Positions 1-14,000 of a DNA stretch of 64,000 nucleotides are shown one piece after another. Positions within the stretch are counted from its first letter, which is position 1. Each line of letters starts with the position of its first letter. Origin of the DNA: Tetranychus cinnabarinus (taxonomy: Eukaryota; Arthropoda; Arachnida; Trombidiformes; Tetranychidae); the NCBI GenBank assembly GCA_022266195.1, contig WHVY01000006.1, positions 4,030,001-4,094,000 on the forward strand, in the 5' to 3' direction. The position numbers were made by a program, and so were the translations under genes. The notes under the pieces were generated by a model. It did no database searches. It had not been told where the DNA came from and worked only from the letters and a program-made list of their open reading frames with translations.

Positions 1-412
1 ATCAATTGTAAGCAATCTTTCCATTTATTTCAAAGGTTAATTCAATGAAAACAGAAAAAAAACACAAATTAATTCCAGACTTTATATGAAAAGACTATCA
101 AGAAAGTAAGAAATCAGAATAATACTGAATCACTATTTGCTGAATTGTAATGGAAGCAAAATGAAGCCATTTTTCACTAAATAATCACATCTCCATCAAA
201 GTTACGATAATTGGTTACAGTCAAGTGTATTAAGACTTTTGATTACATACAATTGACATGGAAATATGAACAAACACTCAATGCGAAACAATGATTGTTG
301 AAATTGAAGAATCCAAACAAATATTGAACAAAATGACTGACAAATATTATCTTTAAACATGATTAGAGTTGTAATTTTGGGTAAACTATAAAAGTGGTCA
401 CTAATACTTTAC
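1..412. other. Left-edge intron sequence of Syt4
   Basis: This A+T-rich stretch begins right after the GT donor of the last visible Syt4 exon (donor at 412-411 on the minus strand). I see no further exon in it, so the C2B exons lie outside the window. Confidence 0.6.
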
Positions 413-3400
413 CTTCATAGATCTTGGACAAATGTCTTCAACAAGTGATATCTGCTTTTCAAGTGTATCGAAGTGAAGATGAGCCAATTGGTAAAACACT
501 TCACCGATTACATCGTCCCTTGAATAACGGTCAAAACTGAGGACAACAAAGTGTAAGCAGGTTTTCGCTAATATGTCTGGGGTTATCTCGTAAAATATGA
601 ACTCTTCATCGTAAATTGGGTTATTGGTCTTCTTGAGAACCCGAGTTTTCACCTAAACAGAAAAAACAAAATACAAATTGAAATAAAATTCAAAATTTCA
701 CATTTTCCATTTGATATTCAGTTCCATTTTACCTCATCATAATGTCAACTTATCATTCAATTTGAATTGACTATCATTGTCAAAATTGAAATTCACGTTT
801 TGACTCAATTGTTACCCAAAAATTGTCAAATTGTCAATCAACCTTTAAACATTCACTTGCCTCAAGCTTGAGATACAGATGTTGATGAACCCAAAAATAC
901 ATTGATTTGGACAACGATAGTAAATGCATTTAACTTGGTTGGAACCGTTTGTTGAGAAGTTAATTTGAATAAATCTAATTTTTCTGGTCAATCCAATTAA
1001 TCTTTGTTCACACTTGAGACATTTGAATGTCAAGGTGAATCAATAATCAAAATGATAACTTGATCATTTCGTGATGTTTCTTTGATAGACTCAATCACCT
1101 TATTACAGTTTATCTGGTTGACCAGAAATAAAAAGAGTCTGAAGATGAGACAATTATGGCAACACACATTAACCAAATATTACAGAGTTAACAGTAAAAG
1201 GTATTTCCATTTCATGATAAATCAATAATTTAACTGATTGTATTACGTTCAACAACATTGAGTGTCAATCAAATTTACTTGATGGTTATAAAGTGATCAT
1301 CCCTTAACAACCCATTCGTATGTTAACCCAAAATGAATGTTGGTTAACAAACGACCAAAATATAACATTTTAAATACATTTACAAAAGTTCAACTGTCAA
1401 ATTGAAACAACAATTGATTAAATGAAAATTAAATGTATTTACAAAGATGTTAACCCAAAAATAGAATCGTCATTGAACGCTATTCAAGCTGTTTGATGGA
1501 TTGATTAAACATTAATAACTGTCTCCATAAAATTGTAACTGTTAATCAATTTGAGGTTAAATTGGTTCAATTTAAATGTCAACAAGAGATTGAACCAAAA
1601 AAACATGTTAATTTCATTGTTTGACCCAAAAAAACAACAAGAACAATTGATTAAAATGGAACCAAATTGATTAAGTTGACCTTAATTTACTCTCATTGAG
1701 TAAAGCTGTTGAATGTTGATGTGAAACCATTGAAAGCATATTCATTTGATTGAATATCAAATTACATTATCATGACTAGAAACACAGAAACCCAAAGAAG
1801 ATATTATTACTGTTTCTTAATTCATAATATCTTTATATCAGGGATTGAAAGGATTGGACACAGATAAACAAGTAAACAAGGGAAATGATAATACAATAAT
1901 AAACAGGTTAACAATTGGAATGGGACAAAAAGAATGGAAGAAAACATGGAAAAACATTTTTTTTTGTTTCTTCCCTTTCATGGTAAAAGTCTTGATTCAT
2001 ACTCCAAGGTTAAGGTTATTATTATCATGGATTATTATTCAATATTATTATTCCTATGTGAGTTGATGAAATTATCTTTGGTTGTTTAGCTTTGCTTCAG
2101 TTACTTTCTTGTCTTGCTTTCACCTCATGCACAGTAAACATTATCACAACTGTAATCATGAAGCTCATTATTATCGCAAAATTATTTACCTCTGAGTGGA
2201 TGAAAAACACTGTTGGGAAACAACAACAACAGTTGAGATGGAAAAGGTTAAAATGTTGAAAAGCTTCAGTTGAAACTGGTTAAGATTATAAGCTTTTTCA
2301 TTGTAAATGTTTTCATTGTCTGGTAGCAACAATTTTACGCTGGTTCATGATCATGAAATGAACAGATGACAGTTAACAGGATTAATCAATGTTAATACTG
2401 TTATCTTTATCAAAATTGGAATAATTTATTTTTTTGGGTTTTCTGTTGCAATTATTTTACAGAATGTACCCATTCAGTGTTTCCATTATCATGATAATCA
2501 AAATGATAATGCAGGGCATCAAAGTAATATACCAATTCATGGTTCAAATGATATTGAAAGTTAACTTGATAATATTTTCACCTGTCAAATTTGATTGGGT
2601 TTTATGCTTTCACTTGGCTGGCAAGTTTGTATTTACATTTATGCCATTAATTTTCAAAGTTAATGTTTACGATGAAATTTATTCAACAATTTAAATTACT
2701 TTGAACCACAATTTTGATCAATTTAAAAGCTCAAGTTAATCTGTTTCATTGTATCTTTCAGTTTATCATCAAATGTTTACATCGAGATGGTTAACGATTC
2801 TCATGATAATTCTGGTTCAATAAGGTTAACTTGATTTTACACATTAATTTGAGAAATAAAAATAATCATAAAAGTTATAATGTTATCACATTGAATGTAA
2901 TATTAAATCAACATCCAACTACAAATTGTGAAAAGTCTAGAATCTAAAAAATCTCATGACAATTCCAGGCAACATTTTCATCAGTTAATAAGAGATTAAG
3001 AATGAGGGAAATCTGTATTAACTGTAAGAAAGTGATTAAAATGAATTATTGAAAGATGTTGAGAGGAAAACAAAAGCTTTTTAAGGAATGATAAATGTTG
3101 GAGTGAAAATTTTCTTGATAAAAATTGTTTGTAGTTTCAACAATCTTGAGGAAAGGAGGAAAAATCGTCTGAACTCTTTTTTGTTGAACATCTTCTAAAG
3201 TAAGAGGAATAATTGAAATCAAATTAGATATTCGTAATGAGCATGAAATTTTGATTCAGAAATTTATGAAGAAAAAATTGGAGAAAAGGTGATTTTGCAG
3301 ATTCTACTTTGGAGAAAGCTTTTCAACAATTATGTGCTTAAATTATTGATTGCTTCTAAGAGGCTGGAGATGAAATGTTGAGGAATCTAAGGAATCTCTT

Positions 3401-6400
3401 GGATAATTCTGTTAAATATACATGAGAAATAACAATGATATTATGGATGAAATATCATGATGGAAAAGATGAAAAAGTAGAGAAAATTTAGGTTAAAAAG
3501 AGATCAAAAGGTATAAAGGGAAATGTTGAAAGGTATGTTGATGGTAAAAAAGATGCGATGAAATGATTTATTCAAAACTCTTTTTATACCAGTTTTGCTT
3601 CAGACAATTAAGGTATAAATAATTTGTTTGTTACTTTTGTATTAAATTGATTAAATATTGAATAATTAAACTGCTGGACTCAAAAGATGTTAGTGTTTCA
3701 ATTTTGATGAGATTTGTCTCGTTTTTCCCATTGAATGATATTTTAACACTTTAAGGATAAAATTGGGTTGATTCTTACCTTGTGTTGCTTGTCTGGTAAT
3801 AATTGTAATTTAACATATGGATCAAGATCACCATGACTGGAATCATGGCAAGGTAAACCAGTTGCTTTACCAATTACAATGCAAAGAGCTTGCTTCTCGT
3901 AATTGTATTTTAACTTGAAATGAAGTTTACCCAATTTTTTCATCTCTTCACCATCACTGACGATATTGTTGTTGTTACTTTCAATGGATCCTTTTGATTC
4001 CACAATTGAGTTCTGATAGAAATTAAATATAAATTGAATTTAAAGTTAATCAACTGTCCACTTTGACGATCATCGAAGTATTACCTGGTATTCATTTTGC
4101 TGATTTAGATTTTGATTATGATGATAATTTAATTCTTTGATGTTCTTGGACTCACTTATAGTCTCGATGGCAACGGGTTTTTCAATTATGGAGTTGGATA
4201 ACTTTTTAAGTCTATCTGATGATGAATCTTTGGAAAGCTTGTTATCAATCAGAGATTTTCGTTCACCAAGTCGTTCCTCTTGTTCTGGTTAAAAATAGGA
4301 AAAGAGAGAAAAAAATGAATGAATATTTGATAATGAATTAGGAAATGGGGAAAAAAGTAGCAACAAGAGTATAAACGAAAGTCAGTAATCAATGTCAAAG
4401 TTAACAACATCCCTTGAGTAAACTTGGTTTACAAATCATATCGACTTTAATAATTACTTCAAAACTAAACTTCACTTCTAGATGGTAATATGAATACAAA
4501 AGGGTTGAAATATAATAGCTTCTTAATGTTTCACTGTCATACAAATGAATGGGAATAAAGTGATTTTTGTGTGTTCGTTGTGGATTTATTAGCAGGTATT
4601 AACAGTAGTAGTGGGAAAGGTGTGATATTATATAGACTTTTTTGCCTCTCATTGATGACTTCATTCATCACTTTAAATTGCAACTGGAAGACGAAACTAG
4701 TGTAGGAATATTTTATGAGGATGATGAAGGGGTGGAAAGATGGTTAGTATAAAAATGAGAGTTGATTATCGATCGAAGAAGGAAAGAGCAAAGGAAATGG
4801 CAAGTACAGCAATAAAGAGGAAGATCAATTGTGTTGAGAGAGCACTTGAGACTCGAATGGGTCTTCAAATATTTCAATATTAGCTGAAAATCATGAGTTG
4901 GTAAGGTTGAGTTGACAACAATGGGTAAGTGGGAAAATGGCTTCAATTGGTACGCATTAAAGAAGTGTTTAGATAGTAATTTTGTAAACATGTTGATCTT
5001 TGACTGTGATGGACTTGGGTTGAAATGGGAAAGATGAGAGACAAACCTCTGCTTGGAGGACTTTTGGATCCGGTTGGACTTGGGCTTTTCTTTAATGTTG
5101 GCCCTGTGGCCGATCCTCCAGGACTTTTAACGGCTGTAGATCTTCTTAAACTTAACGGTCTCTCGCCATTAGACGCTTTACGGAGAAGCAATGTTGTGTG
5201 ATGGTCTGAGTTGTTGTTGGTTCGTCGACGGTAAATTAAGCATACCAGAGCTGCTGAAAGGACAATGAAAACTGAAGCTCCAATGCTCAATCCAAGGATA
5301 AGATTTCCATTCCCTGGAAATGAAGAAAAGATGACAATAAAATAGGGTAACAATGATTAAGGAAAAAAAGGGGAATATTGATCATCTCTAGATTTGGGTT
5401 GGTAATTGATTTCTCGTTTGTGAGGAAAGTGAACATGTAAAATGGGTAATTTTGGTGCATGAGGAGAATTGAAAATGAAAGTATAGATAATGATGAGAAT
5501 AAGATTGAAGTAAAGGCCATGAAAGAAGCTCAACTGTTTGAAATTAGATTTCACACTAGAAATGATAGGCTTGATTTTCGGGTCAACATTAGACTAGGGA
5601 CTAATCATTTAGATAGGTTTACACACTGTTCATTCTTGTTCAATTTGTTATTTACTTTGAGGCTGAAAGAAATAATGAGTTCAAGTAAATGGACTGTCCG
5701 AGCAACAAAAAAAGGCAGGAAACTTGGAAGGTTCTCGAGATTCTCAAGAGCATTCTTGGTCGCAGTATTTGTTGTTCATTGGATGGAAATACGGATAACC
5801 ATAATCATCAGCATATTTTTCACATTGACCATGGTTAGCAGTGAATCCATTCCAGAGGTTTATCATTAAAAGAAAGCTCAACGTTGGTCTTTCAACACTT
5901 TTATATTAAGCATAGGGTTATAAGGTAACAGCTTATTCAGTTAATTGGAGTTGAATATAAATGATTTTTAAATTGATTCCAGGATAGGAAAGTAATGCAT
6001 GAGAAATCACGTTAACAAGGATCACAGATGATGACGAGGAGAAGGCAGTTGATAACAGTGAATAAATTATCATGATGAACATTGAATAAATGATGACGGT
6101 ATGTGTTGACGGGTTGAAGATTTGTTACAAATATAATTCAACTACCAGAATGAAAATAAATGACCATTGGAATATTGATTGAGAAAAGGCATCAAGAAAC
6201 AATGTTGATGTAAACTAAATTATTTATCATATTGATTGATCACATTTATAAAACTAAACAATTTGGGATTGACGTTGAATCAATTACTTAGGAAATAATG
6301 ATGATTATCAAAGTCTATTTTAATTAAGGCGTTAGGGAATACTAGTTACATGGATGTGTTTGAACTAGACGCCAAAATATAATATAAGCTATAAAGTAAC

Positions 6401-7820
6401 AAACAAAAGGCAAAACTGGTAAATGGGTAAAAAATGGAAACAAAACATGGAACAATGTAATTATGAACAACAAAATTTTCATTTCTAAAACACAGTTAAC
6501 AATTAAAATCAGTAATGGCTTTTTAAAAAAAAACAGTTCGATCAATCATTTGATAATTGAATCGATAATGGCGGTAATAAACACCAGAATGGGTTGAAAC
6601 AAAGAAAGATGAGTCAACTACATATGGTTGGAAAGAGATTGTTACGCATAAAAATAGTAACCCTTTGTTTTACTCGTTTCTTAATTTTTCTTCTCCAACT
6701 GTGTTTATCTGATAATCAAACTGTGAACAATTCAAGCCAGGATATTTTATATTTATAAATACTAATTTTGGTGAGGTAAGGGATTGATTACTATTTGATT
6801 GATTTGAATTAAATATAGCCAGAAGCTAACAAGCTTTGTGCGTTTTAGTTTTTTCTTGATTGTATCTGAACTCTTTCGTCTTTTCATTTATTTAGGATCA
6901 TATTTATGTAATTATTATGCCAATTGATGGTGATGACAGTGGTCAATTAATCTTGTTACATGGTAACCCAAACATTCGAAGTTATATAACATTTGTTTTC
7001 ATTGGATAATTTGAAATATATTGAAATGTCGGTCGGTTCAAAAGCTATTTCAATGGATAGGATCAATGGACAGGATCATTAGGAAGCTTTCAGGATGCAA
7101 TATTCATAATTGTTTTTGGAAGACAATTGTAACATGTAAATATTCATTAAACAGAAATTGATTGGTTTCATTGATTTATATAACCTATAGATTTCTCTTC
7201 TTTTTCCAGGTTATTAAATAAATTCTGGAAAAAGCTAAGCCAATTATCGCAGTAAAATCACACCATCAAACTTGAAGTTATCACCTATTTTAGGATAAAC
7301 TTCATTAACTCGGTTGAGATTCTTTCGAGTTAACTAAATTGAAAACTTAAGCGCTTAATTACTTGGTTATGGTGGATGGATGGATTGAATGAGATGTCTA
7401 TCCATTGGGAAAACCATATAAAGGAAATAAAGTAAAGGAAATGAGTAGGAGTAAGAAAATCAATTGAGCAGTGAGTGTTCCTGAGGAATGGAAGCCAACT
7501 CTAATGAAATATTAATTTTTTTGAAAGAAAATGATGAATTATTGAAACATGAGAAGTAAATACAGTCAATTGTGTTGAAATAAAGTTCATCCTATCCTGA
7601 AACAAGTGAAGTATCAAGAACAATTATCATACCTTCAATCAATGTCAATTGATAGCATGAGATGCCAATGAAAGAGGAGATGAAAATGTCAAAGAAAGAC
7701 GATGAGACAAGGAATCAAGTTTGATGATCAAGGTTAATGTGAAAAAAATATTGTAAATTTACCGTTTTCAATGGCTCTGGTTTGCTTAATAGTGTCCAAT
7801 GATGAGGGTTCAAATCTCAT
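413..7820 (-). CDS. Syt4: Synaptotagmin 4, 5' five coding exons (3' end off window)
   Basis: Vesicle membrane protein of the synaptotagmin 4/11 group, which acts in regulated exocytosis, often postsynaptic or on dense-core vesicles. Exons in transcript order: 7763-7820, 5047-5313, 4085-4284, 3779-4012, 413-652. Phases join without a break (999 nt, 333 codons). The first exon is only 58 nt; I accept it because its ATG, donor and single leftover G fit the next exon. Residues about 24-46 form the membrane span, followed by an RRR stop-transfer; a basic Ser/Pro linker follows, then C2A from about residue 200. C2A shows HGDLDPYVKLQLLPDK, KTRVLKKTNNPIYDEEF and LSFDRYSRDDVIGEV. The Ser in LSFDR sits where Syt1 has a calcium-binding Asp, the known Syt4/11 substitution. 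C2B must lie left of position 413. Introns are up to 3.1 kb. Confidence 0.9.
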
Positions 7821-10800
7821 CTTTCAATCACCATTGATCACATTTAAATCCACTATTTGAACCGGTTCCGTGGAGGTTAATGGAAACTACACCGAAAAGA
7901 AACTCTCTATTCACACACAATCAAGTTATGGATCCAAATTACTACTGACCAGAAAACACGCAAGAGTAAAAATATTGTTTGGTGTGTTATTCAAGGAGCA
8001 ATATGCAACAACAGTATAGAGGAATCCAAAAAGTATCCAAAAAATTGAATATAAAATGTTTATATACACATTGAAGACATTCAACCAAACAAAGAGTTAA
8101 AGTTAGAAGAATTCTCTCTATTTTGGATAACCATGATCAACTTTTTTGCCTCCTGTCAACTTATTTGTGTATTCACTCTTTCTTTCTCCTTGGATAATGG
8201 CGAATACATGGAGGATGATGAAAAAAAGAGTGAAAAGAAAGATATAAACTCACCGAGGGAGATTCGAGAGGAGGAAAAATAGAAAGGCAGAAAGCTTGGA
8301 AAAGCTTGAGTAACCGTCAGACTCAGAGGAAAAAGGACGCCACAGAAAGAGATGTTATAAGAGTCTTACAAGAGCTAAAGGAAAGGGATAAAGAAGGAGA
8401 AAATCAAGAATGGATGAAAAGAAGAGAAGATGAAGAGCAATGAAAAAAAAAACTGCTATAATGATGAACCAAATGTTGATGACGATAAAAGGATCCCTCG
8501 TATGACGTTTTTACAAATTTATAGTTTGAATCGATTTTTCGATCCACCTCAAACTCTTCCTTTCTTCAACATCATCATCATCATTGCTTTCACCCTCAAA
8601 CCCACTCCATGATCAGCTATCAATAATTCTCACTTGGAATCCCTTCTCAGAGGTCTCCCTGCTCTTCCTTTTCATACAGTTAACTTTTCGCTTACCTGAC
8701 TTGCTCTAGACAATCTTGTCTTCTTGCCATGCACATTCACTCATTTTCATCATTATGGTCCAGTCTAATATCATTTTTTTCACATTTATTTCTATCACAT
8801 TAACTTTATTATCTTTATCCGTTTGTCAATGTTTTTTTTTCAAATAACTCACTATTCAACCTAAACTATTGTCATCGACATCTTTAACTGACCACTCTTT
8901 TTTCCCCTTTCAAATCCAATCATGTTAACCATTCCTGTCTTTTTGTCCATCAATTTTCCTTTTCTTTTCATTCAATTCGCAATTCGATCCAAAATCTTTC
9001 CATTCTTCAATCTCTTTAGAGTTGCTCCAATTTCACTCCAGCTAATATTATCAAACCTGTCCTTATGGTGGTCAGTGCATGTAAACAACATTTACAACTT
9101 ATTCAAGTAATAATGTTACAATTACATCAAATATTGCATTTTTATTGTAAAAATTGACCCATTTATACTTGTTTTTTTCCTATTAAGCTAAAAGGTCACT
9201 GTTATTGTTTACTAGTCAAGTAGACTGGATAACAATACGGATGACATTTATAAAACAACAATCTAACACCATATTATATTAGTTATGTAAAAATTTACTA
9301 ATGGTATGTTACTCAATATAACTGTCACCAGTTATGATAGCCAAATGACTTTGAATTTACAGTGTTAGCTTGAAATTTTGACGTAAACCGAAATTTTGTC
9401 AATCTAAAAATAAAATGAGAATACGCTTCTTTTGTCTAACAACTTATAATTAAGATACTTGTTAAAGACTTTTAGGTTCATTTGACACCGTTAATAGGTG
9501 AAATCATCTTTAAACCGATTGTGAAATTGTGATTACAATCAATGAGTTACATGTAAGAATGAGTTTTAGATTAGTAATTATCAATTTACAGAAGAATCAG
9601 AGGAAAAGTGTAAAATAATAGAGTTACAGAGAGAATTTGTTTTTGTTTGAAAAGCAAAAAAGAATCTATTACAATTTATAAGAGATACTTGTAATAATTA
9701 AAATTAATTATAATTAACATTATAATAATATGCGTTATTGTTAATTTTAATCATCATTGAAGTGTTGTTCACTATCAATAAGCCAAAATTGTCAATGCTG
9801 AAGACTTTCAAATGTTCCAAAGTAACTCGATAACGTTTCTTTTCATATTTCCATCCAATTTCCATTAGTCAATTGTAATTGTAACATTGGGGACAAAAAT
9901 CGACTGTCGACAATTAAAATAATGGCAAACATGACATTACCAGAGATGATAATTATGGTCAAAATGGGACGACGAGACGGTTACAAAAACAATGAATCTT
10001 CAGTTATCAAAAGTAGTTCCATAAAGCAATCTTGATTCGACAATTTCAAGTTACATTTCATTTCATGTCCCACCGTCCAATCCATAACCAAATGAATTAA
10101 TCAATCTTTTAAATTGTTTCCATGATTTCCATTGCTTGATATTATCCAATTTTACAGTTTGATCCATTGGTTGTGATTCCATCATTCGTAACGTACTTTA
10201 AAATATTCATCAACTTCAATTGTTTCCTCGAGGCTTGTTGACTACATTGGCTGGGTCACATTTGAATCCATCTTTGCTTCTCAATTAGGCTTTGTAGTTT
10301 CATTACAGCTTCAATTGTTAGTTGATTAATTAATTAATCTATCTTGTTTTTTTGGCTTCATATAAAATTGACTCCCATACCAAATCAATCCAGTTGAATA
10401 GATGAAGTAATTAATGAGTAGTAGTTATAAGAAATTAATGAGATCTTTTCAGTTGTTTATCAAGGTGTGTGTTTAAACTTATTTGTATTATCAGTTAATT
10501 GTCTTTATAATTGTTTTAAATTTATTCAGGGCCATGGGATCAATTTGATTTTTTTGGTAATGACAATTTGGTGAATATATATTTATAATTTTAGGTTTTT
10601 GATTGCTTCCAATTGGTGTTTGATGTAAAAGACTCAGATCAAGTTAACTCTTCCACATCATAATTAAATGATGACTAGTGATCAATAACGAGAGTTAAAT
10701 TTCTCTCCTCTTTCTTAATTATGCAACTGTTAATATCAAGATTTGAAGCAATTTAAGGTTCCAAATTAAATGCATACCAAAAAAATGCTTACAGGAAAAG

Positions 10801-11083
10801 AGAGGAAAAGAAAAAAATGAAATGCAATAAAAGGTTGAGATTCAAATAATTATCTAACTAAAATTTGTTCATCGTCATTGAGGATTTCATTTTCATGTAA
10901 TTGTATTCTAAGGAGTTCAATGAATTAGGACTATCTTTAAATGCTCTTTTATAAAAAAATTCAATGGTTCATTGTGATTCCTTTGATTCCTTTGACTTTT
11001 CATCTTTTCCTTTTTTTCTTTAATCTCTCTTGTCTCTTGAATTTAGATTATTATAAATGCTTTAGTGTCGCTCTTTAAATGGT
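7821..11083. other. Syt4 upstream region / p190 RhoGAP downstream region
   Basis: This 3.3-kb A+T-rich interval separates the Syt4 start codon (7820, minus) from the p190 RhoGAP stop codon (11084, minus). It should hold the Syt4 promoter and 5' UTR exons and the p190 3' UTR. Open frames of about 60 codons at 8430-8612 and 8922-9110 have no recognisable content. I see no RNA gene or repeat that I can defend. Confidence 0.5.
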
Positions 11084-14000
11084 TCAAATAATAAGAACGC
11101 GTTCCTCTTCATTACAGAAAATATATTCAAACTGATCAATCATTGTTTGCACCGATTCCTCCAAATGTGGTCTCATCCTTTCAAACATCAGCATATCATT
11201 GAATTCAAAGGGCAATAATGTGGGCCACCAACAAATTGCCAAATTTTTACTATCCATACTATTTAATCGACTATTTTCAGTCACTCTGAAAGAAACAAGA
11301 AAATAAATGTTAGAATCTGGTTGACATTAATAACTTGAAAATAACATACTTGACAAAATGACGAAACACAAATTTGAGAATCTCAAAGTTCGCTAAAGGT
11401 AATTTACGAATAAGCTCTTGCAAGGCGATAAGCCTTTCTTTTCTATCAGGTATTCGAGAGACAACATCGGTAAGTTCATCCATTAAATAACTTGGAATCA
11501 ACTGAGGAAGACGTTTTGAAAAGAAATCCTTCAATGCAGTGGCAACGGCATTAACTGGAATATCCAGTTCTTTGATGGACACATTGGGATCTAAAATTAT
11601 TGAAGTAAAAGAAACACAAATTAGTTAATTGATAGTGAATTAAACTTTTTGTTTACAAAGCTATTGCTTACCTTCGTCAAATTTATGAAATAATAAGTCA
11701 ACATGAGCTCTGTTGCCAGGAACTCGATAAATTCCTTCTGAATCAAGGCCTTCCTCTTCGATGAAATAAATACATTTTTCTACAAACAAAGGGATTGCAT
11801 TTGTTTCAGATTGAGCAAATTCCTCTAAAACTGGCCCAGAACTACTCGAATTGGACTTGACCTGTTTCTTTTTCTTCTTCTCCGCATTTCGACGTTGTCT
11901 TTCTTCTTCCTTTAAACGGCGCTTTTCATTCTTTTCTTCTTCTCTTAACTTTTTCTTTTCTTTTTCTCGTCTTTCCTTATTTAGCCTTTCAATGTCATTC
12001 ACAACGGAGGCTGATTTACTCTTTAAAACCATTCCAAGTTGTTTAATGGCCGCATCGTTGGAAGATAAATCAAAATCTTCTTCAGGTTGAGCATGGAGAC
12101 AAGCCAATGGGTCTATTTTCAATTTGGCTGCAATTAGGAAAAGAAACATTAGTAATGGGATAACAAGATAACGCACAATAAAAATCATATGTCGGCTGTA
12201 AGAGAGTGAAAAAAACTAAAGGAAAATACATAAACGTAAATAAACGTAACAAAGCAAAGGTTGACCAAAAGACAGTGTAAAAGGTGACCAAAAAGAGGGA
12301 CACAGAAATTTTAAACAGATTACAATCTGAATAGTTTAAAAGGCATAAACGGCTTAAGAAATATAAATATAACTTTGCCTTAAAACTGAAATTTTGTTTG
12401 AAAAAACATGGTCACTATACAGGTTTAAAAATGACTTTTAGATTTACAGTTCCAGATTCAATTAGTTATTCAATGCTTTCAAGAAGACCTAAAACTGTGT
12501 TAACATGGAAAGAATTAATCAAATCGAAGAAATTTTGCAAAAAAATTAATCAATAGATTGACTGAAAAATTTACTGAAAGTCTGTGAATGTGTCCCTACT
12601 TTTGGATCACCCTTTAATGGAAAGAAATGAAAACATGAAAACAATGAAATACAAGACAAAACATAATTAATTAATAATTAACTAAAGTATAGTTCTCTGT
12701 AAGTGTTCAAAGCAATCAATCAAGTTTATGATTAATTAATGAATGGGATAACACACACAGCTACAGGGTAACTTGAAATGGTGAAGCGATCTTGAAAAGC
12801 TAATAACTACTCATTACATAAATATTGTGATGATTATATTACAGATGCAGGTTCAATGAGTAAATTGCAAAATATAAATTTCAGGAATTGATATGTTATC
12901 TTGATAAGTGTGGAGTAAGGTTGGTGTAAATGATTTGGGAGTTTTTTATGGACTGTAAGTGTATTATTACCAAGATTCATTTACAGTTTTGTGTGCAAAA
13001 AACAAGCTACATTATCAACTATGAAAGATCATCATCATTTCACCACTTACATGAAGACGAAGAGTATGGTAGATGAGCACCAAAAGTGAAAATTGCATCA
13101 GATGATCGTATAAACGAATATGATTGATTGTAACTAAGATTTTCTGGTGGAGATTGAGGTGAACCTGTATAAGTTTCAGGAATGGAATGAGATTGAACAG
13201 GTTTGGCACGACGACGAGATAAATGGAAAGATCGCTTATTCTTATTTCTGCCCATTTCGCTAACATAATCATCTCTGGTTGAAATGATATTTGAAGTGCT
13301 TGGAACAAGTGGATTGTTACTAATAATGTTATCCAAACTAATTTCATCGTTACCAAAAGACTTTAAAAGGCTACTATTCAATAAATGAGATTCAAGAGAC
13401 ATTTCATCTTCACCTGAATTGTCAGTTATTGGTGGACTATTAAAACTAGCAACTCGAGCTGTCTCATCACATTTAAAGTCATAATTAAAGGTTCAATATG
13501 AAATTGAAAGTAAATCCCATTTAAAATGAAATCACAAAATGAATGTAAAAGGGAAATAAAGGGAAATGGCAAAGCAATAAAATGGAGGTTAAAGGAGGGA
13601 AATGATGAAGAGAAATGAAAAAGAGCAACAAAATAGATAGTTTTGATTAGGCCTAGTTAAAGGTTAATGTTAATTGTTAATTTAAATGTGTATAATGGAT
13701 CCTCGTACCTGGATCATAAACATCAAGAGAGGTGGGACCTAATAGCCGAGGAGGAGTAGCAACAGTGCCTTGTATGGCTGCAGCAATGTTGGTAGTACTG
13801 TTGCTGTGTTGGCCACCTGATGGAAGATTATTTGACCCCTCGAAAGAGGGTAGTCGCGGAGGTGCCACGGGTATTCCTCGCTTTTTACGCATTTTTTTAT
13901 GGGAACTGGTTTTACGACTTGAACGATTATAAGGATCTCGCTGGAGACGTTCAAGTGAACTCCAATCACTATCAGAATCAGAGCCTGATAAGTTTATCAT

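Noticed and set aside
5760..5865. Short minus-strand frame with three Cys (CEKYADDYGYPYFHP, YCDQECS)
   Set aside because: It looks protein-like but is only about 39 codons, ends in TGA, and has no matching splice sites for Syt4. Could be a remnant; not defensible.
5459..5869. 136-codon plus-strand frame in the first Syt4 intron
   Set aside because: Composition is mixed low-complexity with no domain; no promoter, splice or family support. A chance frame is the simplest reading.
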